This document shows, piece after piece, positions 9,033 to 16,416 of a stretch of 44,221 nucleotides of DNA (position 1 is its first letter; every line of letters begins with the position of its first letter). The position numbers and the translations under genes are program-made. The stretch is from positions 1-44,221 of the forward strand of contig CALZJV010000039.1 of the NCBI GenBank assembly GCA_945787595.1, written 5' to 3'. Under the pieces are notes generated by a model that worked only from the letters and a program-made list of their open reading frames with translations, was not told where the DNA came from and searched no databases. The stretch comes from an uncultured Desulfobacterales bacterium (GTDB lineage Bacteria > Desulfobacterota > Desulfobacteria > Desulfobacterales > JAFDCJ01).

Positions 9033-10340
9033 GGGTACCCTCCTTTTATGAACACCCAAATAGCGAAGGCGGGGCTTATTGTCAACGTCGATTTAGTTCG
9101 GTCCAGGCCGATTTTTTAGTCGAAGGAAATTTTGGCTCTAACTCAGATATTATTTTCTTGACTTTTCAATCTATATTTTTATATTTGTTTGTAGAACAAT
9201 AGATTTGTAGGAATTATAAAATCAGAACCAAAGATCAGGATTAAAAATCGCCAGTCGTTAAAAGGAAATTTTGTCGGGCTGGACCGAATACAATAGATTG
9301 GAATAACGCCTGTCTTTACAAGCGAACCTATACATCATCTAAACGTGCTTCTTGATTTTGCCTATTTAAAACAGTAACCATTCAGCAGATCGTTTGGCAT
9401 TGAGGATTGATTATTCTTTTTTTCCGAGCATGATTTCTTTTTGAACCTTCCAGCCTGAATTTAAATCGCAGCTTTCTAGCAAATTCATTCGTAGCAGTTT
9501 TCTCTGTTTGCGCCAAAACAAATCGCAAAATAATGGATACATCTTTGATGTCAAATAGATACATAGCAATGCCTATCATCTTGACAGTTTTGACCTTAGA
9601 CAAAGAATATCCTTTGAAATTTTCTGAACAAACAAAAATTAAACCTCATTAATTCAGGGGGCTAATTTATTTGGTGATAGCTGGGTTCCGGCCCAATGGT
9701 CTGGCATTTTGTTTGCATTACCTAACCCGGACAAGCCGGAAAGAATAGCCACAAAGGCACCAAGACACAAACAATAATTGTTTATTATTAATTAAACTTC
9801 GTGTCTTGGTGTCTTGGTGGCGAAAATATTTTGTTAGAAAAATCCTTCGCAAACATGATGTGATTTCAATTAATGGGTACTAAATATATTAACCTGATTT
9901 TTTTCATTAACAGCAGCCTTGACGGTATGTCGTATTTGAGGAGGCAAAAACAGCAAACTCTTAGGATACCCTGAATATTCAATCCGGTGTTATAAGCGCA
10001 GGCCATTGGGTGTCGAGGACATCGAAATTCATCTAGGATTCAGGTAATTTATTGACCACGGGGGATATCGATCCGAGCCGAGATAAACTTTTCGTTTTGG
10101 ATATGTATCACTGTCTATTATTTTGAATCTGTTATTGAGCCTATTTCATTTCCTATTGCTGCCTTTGAAACTGCAACTCCAATAGATAACTTTATCCTCT
10201 ATTGAATTTCCTTTCCGGTCTGTTTTCGAAATTTTTATCATGAGTCAATTTCTGAAATTCATTGCTTCATCATCAATTGGAGAAATTTTTAAAATAGCTC
10301 AAGATTAACCAACGTGCCGGCTAAAAAGGAGGTGGCAACG
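9033..10340. other. 1.3-kb AT-rich intergenic region without a convincing gene
   Basis: Between the phosphoribosyltransferase-like gene and the sigma-54 regulator I find no reading frame with both a ribosome binding site and a recognisable protein. The base composition is clearly more AT-rich than the flanking genes. A 22-base inverted repeat lies at 9748-9821 and is listed separately. A possible TTGACT/TATATT promoter-like pair occurs near 9158-9187 on the + strand with no gene behind it. The end of the region would hold the promoter of the regulator, which I could not identify. Confidence 0.45.
9748..9821. repeat. Imperfect 22-base inverted repeat (CACCAAGACAC)
   Basis: The arm at 9748-9769 pairs with the arm at 9800-9821 with three mismatches, sharing the core CACCAAGACAC/GTGTCTTGGTG. 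The 30-base AT-rich spacer also contains small palindromes. The two arms could form a long hairpin in either strand. It is followed by only a weak T-rich stretch, so it is more like a dispersed palindromic intergenic repeat than a terminator. Confidence 0.55.
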
Positions 10341-11747
10341 ATGAAAAAGGCAAAAATCTTTCTCATCGATCTGAAACCTGCTACCAATGTTGGATATATG
10401 CTGCGAGGAATTCTGGAATCATGTCCAAATTTAGAAATCCATATCCAACAGAAGTGTTCAAAAGACAGCGCAACTGATTTCTGCGATGGTGAGCTATCCG
10501 GTATTATCGCGAGCCGCCGGCCAGATCTGATATTTCTCATCCTATCCCCCTCTCTCTTAAAGAATGCCGGGGCGTTGCTTCAATCCTTGAGAAATGAGTT
10601 TTCAGATCTGCCGATTATAGTTGTGGTTGAAGCATGTGAGCCGGATACGATGTTTTCATTGCTGAAACTCGGAGCTGCTGACTTCATCACCCCACCACTC
10701 AAAGAGATTAATATTCTACCGCGTATGTGGCGTTTGCTGGAACGGAAGACACAAGCAAAGATACTTACCCATAAGCTTAAGGAAAAGCTTGGCCTAAAAC
10801 AAATGGTTGGTGAAAGTCCACCCTTTCTTGACGAAATAAAAAAAATACCCACGGTTGCCAAATGCGATGCGAATGTTCTGATTTCCGGAGAAACAGGTAC
10901 AGGAAAGGACTTATGTGCCCGGGCGATTCATTATCTTAGCCCGCGATCGAGTAAACCTTTTATCCCCTTCAATTGTGGGGCCATTCCAACCGACTTGATG
11001 GAAAACGAATTGTTCGGCCACGTGCAGGGGGCATTCACGGGTGCCTCCACACCTCAGCTGGGATTGATCCACGAAGCAAACAGCGGCACCTTGTTTTTAG
11101 ATGATATTAATTGTCTTCCGCTTTCCTCGCAGGCAAAGCTCTTGCGCTTCCTCCAGGAAAAAGAATACCGGCGGCTTGGCTCAACAAAAATGTGCCAGGC
11201 GGATGTGCGGGTTATCGCTGCGACAAACACCGACCTGGAAGCAGCTGCCGAAGAAGGTGAGCTGCGCCACGACCTTTACTATCGTTTGAATGTCATTCCC
11301 ATCACGCTGCCGGCCCTTCGTGACCGGCGGGAGGACATCCCGCTGATTGCGCGCCACTTTTTAAATAAATATGCAACTGAGTTTGACAAGCAATTAACCG
11401 GCTTTGCCTCCGAAGCCCTGCAGACACTCATGCTTTATGACTGGCCCGGCAACGTGAGGGAGCTGGAGCATGTGGTTGAGAGAGCAGTCTTATTCTGCGA
11501 ACATACAGTAATCAGAGAAAATGACATCATTTTACCACAGCAGAAAGCCCCAGCGTGGAAAGCGTCGTTCAAGGAAGCTAAGGCAGACGTGATCAACGAA
11601 TTTGAGAGAAACTACCTTGAGAATCTCTTGATTGCTTACCGTGGAAACATTACCAAAGCAGCCCAAGGTGCACAAAAAAATCGTCGGGCATTTTGGCAAC
11701 TGATCCGAAAACATCAGATCGATGTACAAACCTTCAAACCTGGATAA
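10341..11747 (+). CDS. Sigma-54-dependent transcription activator with degenerate receiver-like domain
   Basis: NtrC-type bacterial enhancer-binding protein, 468 aa. The ATG at 10341 follows AAAGGAGGT and is preferred to an upstream GTG. Residues 1-120 look like a response-regulator receiver, but the strand that should carry the phospho-acceptor Asp reads PDLIFLILSPS, with Ile where Asp is expected. The central AAA+ domain is complete: Walker A GETGTGKD from residue 183, the sigma-54 contact loop GAFTGA from 230, Walker B GTLFLDDI, and WPGNVRELEHVVERAVLF. A Fis-type helix-turn-helix ends the protein (NYLENLLIAYRGNITKAAQ..). A sigma-54 promoter lies 460 bases downstream in front of the injection-system operon, so this is its likely local activator, controlled by something other than ordinary phosphorylation. 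Confidence 0.9.
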   Translation: MKKAKIFLIDLKPATNVGYMLRGILESCPNLEIHIQQKCSKDSATDFCDGELSGIIASRRPDLIFLILSPSLLKNAGALLQSLRNEFSDLPIIVVVEACEPDTMFSLLKLGAADFITPPLKEINILPRMWRLLERKTQAKILTHKLKEKLGLKQMVGESPPFLDEIKKIPTVAKCDANVLISGETGTGKDLCARAIHYLSPRSSKPFIPFNCGAIPTDLMENELFGHVQGAFTGASTPQLGLIHEANSGTLFLDDINCLPLSSQAKLLRFLQEKEYRRLGSTKMCQADVRVIAATNTDLEAAAEEGELRHDLYYRLNVIPITLPALRDRREDIPLIARHFLNKYATEFDKQLTGFASEALQTLMLYDWPGNVRELEHVVERAVLFCEHTVIRENDIILPQQKAPAWKASFKEAKADVINEFERNYLENLLIAYRGNITKAAQGAQKNRRAFWQLIRKHQIDVQTFKPG

Positions 11748-12210
11748 TTGCCTGCTTTACTATGACAAATTTGTCCTGCCTTTACTGATAGAAACGTTCA
11801 TAGGTTCAGGGTTCAGAGTTCAAGGTTATTTTTTAGCTGACCTTGATTGTTAAATTACTCCGCCGGTCGTATTGCGGGATGAAAATTGAAATTGCAGCGC
11901 AAGAGCCTCCGGCATTCAAAGTTTTAAAATCAAATTATCTGTGTCCTCTGTGCTCTCTGCGGTGAAAATTTTTTGTCATCATTCAAAATGGCTAACTTCG
12001 GGGTTTTCATCCATTTCACTGTCCTAACGCAGTCCAAAAACTATATCTGGAAGACTATACCAGGATAAAAAAGTCCTATCTAAGTCCGTTCACGTCACCC
12101 TAAATAGGCCCCAGAAAGTCTCAAGAATAAATTCAAAATATAACTTAACCATTTTATATTTCAGCATATTTTAATAATTCTCAACTTTTTCGGATAGATC
12201 CTCAGACCAG
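11748..12210. other. Intergenic region upstream of the sigma-54 promoter
   Basis: About 460 bases with no gene. It holds degenerate repeat debris (GGTTCAGGGTTCAGAGTTCAAGG near 11802, and a CTGTGTCCTCTGTGCTCTCTGCGG stretch near 11939) and AT-rich sequence near 12130-12190. Activator binding sites for the sigma-54 promoter would be expected 80-200 bases upstream of it. I could not see a clear pair of palindromes there. Confidence 0.4.
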
Positions 12211-12226
12211 TGGCATACCATTTGCT
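12211..12226 (+). promoter_or_regulatory. Sigma-54 promoter of the injection-system operon
   Basis: TGGCATACCATTTGCT matches the sigma-54 consensus (TGGCAYR-N4-TTGCW) with GG and GC separated by exactly ten bases. The GC of the -12 element is at 12224-12225, placing the transcript start near 12237, about 16 bases before the first gene's TTG start at 12253. An activator gene of the matching class lies immediately upstream. The combination makes this a strong call from sequence alone. Confidence 0.85.
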
Positions 12227-12252
12227 ATCTGTCTTTTGAGAGGAAGGTTAAT

Positions 12253-12540
12253 TTGAAACAAGTTCTGCTCATAAATGATGAATCAAAAATTGGGAATGAA
12301 ATATTGGCATATCTTGTAGATCATCCGAATGCACGAGACACACTGGAAGGAATTGTGGAGTGGTGGTTGTTGGAGCGAGTGGTCAAGTTCCAGGAGGCTC
12401 AAGTCAAAAAAGCCCTCGCTCAGCTTGTCGCCAAAGAATTGATTCTTGAGGAAAAGGGATCGGATTTGCAGATTCACTATCGAATTAATCAGAGCAAGTA
12501 CAAAGAAATCAAAGCGCTTTTCAAGCAGAGGGCCGGGTGA
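12253..12540 (+). CDS. Small winged-helix-like protein, first gene of the eCIS operon
   Basis: A 95-aa protein starting at TTG 12253, preceded by AGAGGAAGG at good spacing. The region from about residue 20 to 90 has the helix-helix-helix-strand pattern of a winged helix: EILAYLVDHPNARDTLEGIVEWW, then QVKKALAQLVAKELILEEKG, then a likely beta-wing (DLQIHYRIN). The 'variable helix, QLVAKELI, hydrophilic wing' layout is typical of DNA-binding repressors that sense the state of a locus. As the first gene behind the sigma-54 promoter it may be an autoregulator. I do not recognise a named family. Confidence 0.6.
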   Translation: MKQVLLINDESKIGNEILAYLVDHPNARDTLEGIVEWWLLERVVKFQEAQVKKALAQLVAKELILEEKGSDLQIHYRINQSKYKEIKALFKQRAG

Positions 12541-12563
12541 TTTTCATTGGACGGGATATCGGT

Positions 12564-12722
12564 ATGTTTGAAAAGTTATATGCTAACTACATTAAAATAT
12601 TACACAAGGCTTTCGAATTCTTCTTCGATTTCGGCTAGTATTATCCCGGAAACGACCAGGCGGAGCTATATACGAGAATCGTATCGATTTTGTTTTCCAA
12701 TGAAGCGCCAAGAATTATTTGA
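12564..12722 (+). pseudogene. Possible small gene interrupted by an in-frame TAG
   Basis: From ATG 12564 a frame encodes MFEKLYANYIKILHKAFEFF and four more residues, then a TAG at 12636-12638, then continues open for 27 codons (YYPGNDQAELYTRIVSILFS and seven more) to TGA at 12720-12722. The second half has ordinary protein-like composition. The frame fills most of the gap between the winged-helix gene and the sheath gene. It may be a decayed small gene, an amber-readthrough product or chance; 27 open codons are not statistically remarkable. Confidence 0.25.
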
Positions 12723-12743
12723 AATAAATATAGGAGGTCTATC

Positions 12744-13973
12744 ATGCCAGTGTATTTACATCCCGGAGTTTATGTAGAAGAAATTCCCAGCGGTTCCAAG
12801 CCGATCGAGGGGGTTGGAACTTCCACGGCGGCGTTTGTCGGCTATACAACCAAAGGCCCTATCGGCGAGCCTGAGCTAATTCTCAAGTGGGACGACTACG
12901 TCAATCAATACGGCGGTATCCGTGACACTGAGGACCCGGTAGGAGATCCCATGGGCTTTTCCGTGTCCGCCTTCTTCCAGAACGGCGGCGGCAAAGCTTA
13001 TATCGTTCGTATTACCAAGAATTGGACAGATTTGGCAGGAGACCCTGCAGACCGAGGCGGCAAAGCTGTCGGTGCGATGGATCACCCCTCTGCAGACAAC
13101 AACACAGATGCCCTGCTTTTTAAAGCTTTCAATGAGGGAAGCTGGGCCAACGGATTGGTCGTCGAGATTAGCAGCAAGCCGGTGCCAGTTGGCGATGATC
13201 CGCTTTACACGGTTTCGATTGGTCGAAAAAATGATGAGGATCCGCCTGAATTTTTTGTCGATGAAACGTTCACGAATATCAGTGTAAAAGACGGTGATCC
13301 TAAGTTCATCACGAATGTGATCAATGGTGTTTCAGAACTGGTCACGGTTGAGATAAAACCGCTAAATGAAGTTGCTGCCGGTACCCCTTCACTGAAACTG
13401 GGTATGAGTATTAGTGGTGATTTAAGCGGGCTGTCATTTCCATTAGATTTAAGTTCGGCGGCGGCGGAAGATAGAACGTTAACGATAGCGCTTGATGGTG
13501 CCACCGCTATTGATCGAACAATTGGGCAAGCTTCATACGATAACCTGGCAGATATTGCTCAAGCGATACAAGATAAGGTTAGATCTGGTTCAGGTTCTAC
13601 TGCAAACAGACAGAAACACTTCACCTGTGAGGCACAAGTTAGCAAACTGGTTCTTACATCAGGAACGAATACGGATTCATCAGCAGTGATCGTGCGGGAT
13701 TCAAGTCTCGCTCGTACATTAAAATTAGGTGAAATATATAAAGGCACAAGCACCAGCGGCGATTTAGCTACATTCACGGGTCTTGATTTGTCGACTGAGA
13801 CAAATGCAGCAAACAGGTCATTAAGTGGAAGCATTGATGGAGCAGCGTTTCCGGATTTAGATTTTGGGCAAGATAATTTCGATACATTAGAAAAAGTGAG
13901 AGAAAAGATCAGTGAAATTTCTGGTCTTTCTTGTACGGTTGTGGGTGATAGGCTATTGCGAATTCAGGTGTAG
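12744..13973 (+). CDS. Contractile tail sheath protein, N-terminal part (frameshifted)
   Basis: Start of the sheath protein of the injection system, behind a perfect AGGAGG site. The N-terminus MPVYLHPGVYVEEIPSGSKP with ..GVGTSTAAFVGYTTKGP is the classic phage-type sheath opening. Residues 1-220 are the conserved sheath region. From about residue 229 two similar domains follow in tandem (see findings), each starting SGDL and containing LDLS(S/T). The frame ends at TAG 13971-13973 in the middle of the second domain, while the sheath C-terminus continues in another frame from about 13952. The full product would be about 767 aa, larger than the ~350-450 aa of Afp sheaths because of the inserted domains. 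The sheath contracts to drive the tube into the target. Confidence 0.9.
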   Translation: MPVYLHPGVYVEEIPSGSKPIEGVGTSTAAFVGYTTKGPIGEPELILKWDDYVNQYGGIRDTEDPVGDPMGFSVSAFFQNGGGKAYIVRITKNWTDLAGDPADRGGKAVGAMDHPSADNNTDALLFKAFNEGSWANGLVVEISSKPVPVGDDPLYTVSIGRKNDEDPPEFFVDETFTNISVKDGDPKFITNVINGVSELVTVEIKPLNEVAAGTPSLKLGMSISGDLSGLSFPLDLSSAAAEDRTLTIALDGATAIDRTIGQASYDNLADIAQAIQDKVRSGSGSTANRQKHFTCEAQVSKLVLTSGTNTDSSAVIVRDSSLARTLKLGEIYKGTSTSGDLATFTGLDLSTETNAANRSLSGSIDGAAFPDLDFGQDNFDTLEKVREKISEISGLSCTVVGDRLLRIQV

Positions 13974-15046
13974 CCTCTGCACTAAGCTTGGGAACTGCTA
14001 ATGGTGGTACTGAACAAGATGGTACAGCTTACCAGGCTGCAAATGGGGGCGAAGAGACAACAGGTAGTGAATCTTCTATTGACAGTTATGATCTTATAGT
14101 AGGACCAGGTGAAACCACCCTCGGCGGTGGTGAAGATGGGAACGGGCCATTAACAGCCGACTATACAGAGATTTTTACCAAGTTTCTGAAAATTCGCGAT
14201 ATCAATATCATTTGCCTGCCGGGCCAGAATTGGCCGAAAGATTTGGTCGCCGATGCCGAAGGTCAGCCGGTGATCGATGAGGCGATCGGGCATGCCGTAA
14301 GGATGAAAAGCCGAATGGTAATCGTTGATCCACCGCATGGAGTAGAACTAGATACCGAACTCGAGGTAAACAATCTAAAACTTCCAAATAAGACCTACAG
14401 CGTTCTCTACTACCCTTGGACCAAAGTTGCAAATCCGTTTTACAATGCAGAGGATAATCCGGGTGCTGAAAAGACCGTTCTGGTCCCGCCATGCGGATTC
14501 GCTGCAGGCATGTGGGCCAAGATTGACGGGAAGCGGGGCGTCTGGAAGGCACCCGCCGGTCTTGAAACTGGATTGGGGGGCCTCGCCGGCCTGGAGCACA
14601 AAGTTGAAGATGGTGAGCAGGACTCACTGAATCCGCTTGGCGTCAACTGCCTGCGTTCGATGCCCGGCCCGGTGATCTGGGGCGCCCGCACGCTGGCAAC
14701 CAAGGCCGATCCGGAATGGCGCTATGTGCCGGTGCGGCGCACGGCCATCATGATCGAGCAGAGCATCTACAACGGCATCCAGTGGGCTGTATTCGAGCCC
14801 AACGACCATCGTCTGTGGGCGGCCCTGCGAGGCAATATCGGCGGTTTCATGAATAGCCTGTTCCGGGTCGGCGCCTTCCAGGGCGAGAAGGCCTCGGACG
14901 CCTATTTCGTCCGCTGCGGATTGGGCGATACGATGACCCAGACCGACATCGACGCCGGTCAGGTCATCGTTATCGTCGGCTTCGCGCCGCTCAAGCCGGC
15001 CGAGTTCGTCATCGTCCGCATTCAGCAGAAAGTAAACCAGCAATAA
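13952..15046 (+). CDS. Contractile tail sheath protein, C-terminal part (frameshifted)
   Basis: The frame is open from 13952, just after a stop at 13949-13951, and finishes the second inserted domain (NSGVASALSLGTANGG) before entering the conserved sheath C-terminal region. Typical features are FTKFLKIRDINIICLPGQNW, PPCGFAAGMWAKIDGKRGVW, WRYVPVRRTAIMIEQSIYNG, NDHRLWAALRGNIGGFMNSL and the GQVIVIVGFAPLKPAEFVIV end. A TTG at 13988 could serve as a start but has no good ribosome binding site, so a separate gene is unlikely. One base missing between about 13955 and 13968 would join both parts. No slippery heptamer is visible to support programmed frameshifting. Confidence 0.88.
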   Translation, partial: AIANSGVASALSLGTANGGTEQDGTAYQAANGGEETTGSESSIDSYDLIVGPGETTLGGGEDGNGPLTADYTEIFTKFLKIRDINIICLPGQNWPKDLVADAEGQPVIDEAIGHAVRMKSRMVIVDPPHGVELDTELEVNNLKLPNKTYSVLYYPWTKVANPFYNAEDNPGAEKTVLVPPCGFAAGMWAKIDGKRGVWKAPAGLETGLGGLAGLEHKVEDGEQDSLNPLGVNCLRSMPGPVIWGARTLATKADPEWRYVPVRRTAIMIEQSIYNGIQWAVFEPNDHRLWAALRGNIGGFMNSLFRVGAFQGEKASDAYFVRCGLGDTMTQTDIDAGQVIVIVGFAPLKPAEFVIVRIQQKVNQQ

Positions 15047-15058
15047 AGGAGAATGAAT

Positions 15059-15568
15059 ATGCCTGCACCACTATTCCCCGCCAATGCACATCGCCACGAT
15101 CCCTATCGAACGTTTAAATTTCAGGTTCTGATCGACGGCCAACCCGTGGCTGGATTGAAAAAGATGGGCGCATTGAAAAAGACCACCGAGGCGGTGGACT
15201 GGCGCACGGGCGGCGATCCGACGCATGTGCGAAAATTGCCGGGAGGCACCAAATACGAGGCCATTGCGCTGGAACAGGGCTTGACGCACGATCCCGTGTT
15301 TGAGCAATGGGCCAATCTTGTGAACAACATCGACGGGGATACCGCCATGTCTCTGAAAAATTTTCGCAAGGATATTGTCATCAATGTGATGAACCTTCAG
15401 GGGCAGGTGGCCATTTCCTATCAGGTCAAGCGGGCCTGGGTATCGGAGTATCAGGCTCTGCCGGAATTCGATGGCGGCACCACCAACACCGTCGGCATTC
15501 AGACCATCAAGCTGGAGCACGAAGGTTGGGATCGTGATGAGGCAGTTGCCGAGCCCGCAGAGTCTTGA
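15059..15568 (+). CDS. Inner tube protein (gp19/Afp1-like)
   Basis: A 169-aa tube subunit that stacks as hexamers inside the sheath. The ATG at 15059 gives better spacing to AAAGGAGA than the ATG at 15053. Family features are DPYRTFKFQVLIDGQPVAGL near the N-terminus, VDWRTGGDPTHVRKLPGGTK, LEQGLTHDPVFEQWAN and the C-terminal TIKLEHEGWDRDEA. It follows the sheath gene by 12 bases. Only one classical tube gene is present, whereas Afp-type clusters usually have two (Afp1 and Afp5); the tube-initiator role may be filled by the protein at 20552. Confidence 0.9.
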   Translation: MPAPLFPANAHRHDPYRTFKFQVLIDGQPVAGLKKMGALKKTTEAVDWRTGGDPTHVRKLPGGTKYEAIALEQGLTHDPVFEQWANLVNNIDGDTAMSLKNFRKDIVINVMNLQGQVAISYQVKRAWVSEYQALPEFDGGTTNTVGIQTIKLEHEGWDRDEAVAEPAES

Positions 15569-15589
15569 TGAGCCAAAGCGGTGGATGGC

Positions 15590-16411
15590 ATGAAAGTCAT
15601 ACTGCCCGGCGGCCTGTCGAAGAACGGATGCATTGAACGCCGGGCCAGATTCCGTCCGCTAACCGGGAGGTTAGAGCAGGCGCTGATCGAGTTCAGAAGG
15701 GGCCTTGATCGGCCCGGCTACGTGACAGCCGTGCTCGGTTCTGCCCTGGAAAGTATCGGAAACCAGCCGGCAGACACCGGGTCTGTGGCGGATTTGTGCG
15801 TGGCCGACCGCCAGTATCTGATGTTGCGTCTGGCCGCCATGCTTGACGGCGAACAGCTGTGGCTGAAGGTCGGTTGCAGTCACTGTGATGCCCTATTCGA
15901 CGTAGACATCCGGCGATGCGATCTGCCGCTGAAGCAAGCCGGACCGGGCTTCCCGCTAGTGACGCTGCGCGTGCAAGCGTGGACGATTGATGTCCGGGTG
16001 CCCACGGGTGCGGATCAGGAGCGCATCGGAGTGCTATCCGAAGCGGAAGCCATGCAGCAGCTTTTACAAAGCTGCATCCGATCGGTGAATGGCGAGCCGC
16101 CCGGCAGGGAATTCATTCACAACCTCTCCGAGCCTGATATCGAAGCGATTGACGAGGCCCTGGATGAAGTATCGCCCGCCGTTTGCCACCAACTGCTTGT
16201 GACTTGCCCGGAGTGCGGGCGGCAACAGCACGCCGAACTGGATCATTATACCCTGGCCGGCATGAACGAGCACTACTTCTATGACGAGGTACACACCCTG
16301 GCCAGCCACTACCACTGGAGCGAGGCGGCAATCCTGGATCTGCCGCAAGCCCGGCGCCGTCTCTACCTGGGCATGATCAACCGGTCTGCCGGCATGACCG
16401 GGCAGGGGTGA
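15590..16411 (+). CDS. Baseplate-associated protein with zinc-ribbon cysteines
   Basis: A 273-aa protein resembling the T4-type baseplate-assembly proteins found in eCIS and phage tail clusters (PF12322-like). The start at 15590 follows GGTGGATGG; a GTG at 15581 is an alternative. The conserved opening is KVILPGGLSKNGCIERRARF with LTGRLEQALIE. Two CxxC pairs, CSHC near residue 100 and CPEC near 208, could hold one zinc ion across a roughly 105-residue insertion; the acidic segment between them is predicted mixed alpha/beta. It is downstream of the tube gene, as in similar clusters. The function is inferred from position and partial resemblance. Confidence 0.65.
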   Translation: MKVILPGGLSKNGCIERRARFRPLTGRLEQALIEFRRGLDRPGYVTAVLGSALESIGNQPADTGSVADLCVADRQYLMLRLAAMLDGEQLWLKVGCSHCDALFDVDIRRCDLPLKQAGPGFPLVTLRVQAWTIDVRVPTGADQERIGVLSEAEAMQQLLQSCIRSVNGEPPGREFIHNLSEPDIEAIDEALDEVSPAVCHQLLVTCPECGRQQHAELDHYTLAGMNEHYFYDEVHTLASHYHWSEAAILDLPQARRRLYLGMINRSAGMTGQG

Positions 16412-16416
16412 ACGCC

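Noticed and set aside
9382..9603. 73-codon frame on the - strand in the intergenic region
   Set aside because: No recognisable protein, AT-rich sequence and a weak start; too short to support alone.
13940..13990. Programmed -1 frameshifting in the sheath gene
   Set aside because: No X XXY YYZ slippery heptamer and no clear stimulatory structure downstream; the break lies inside a repeated domain.
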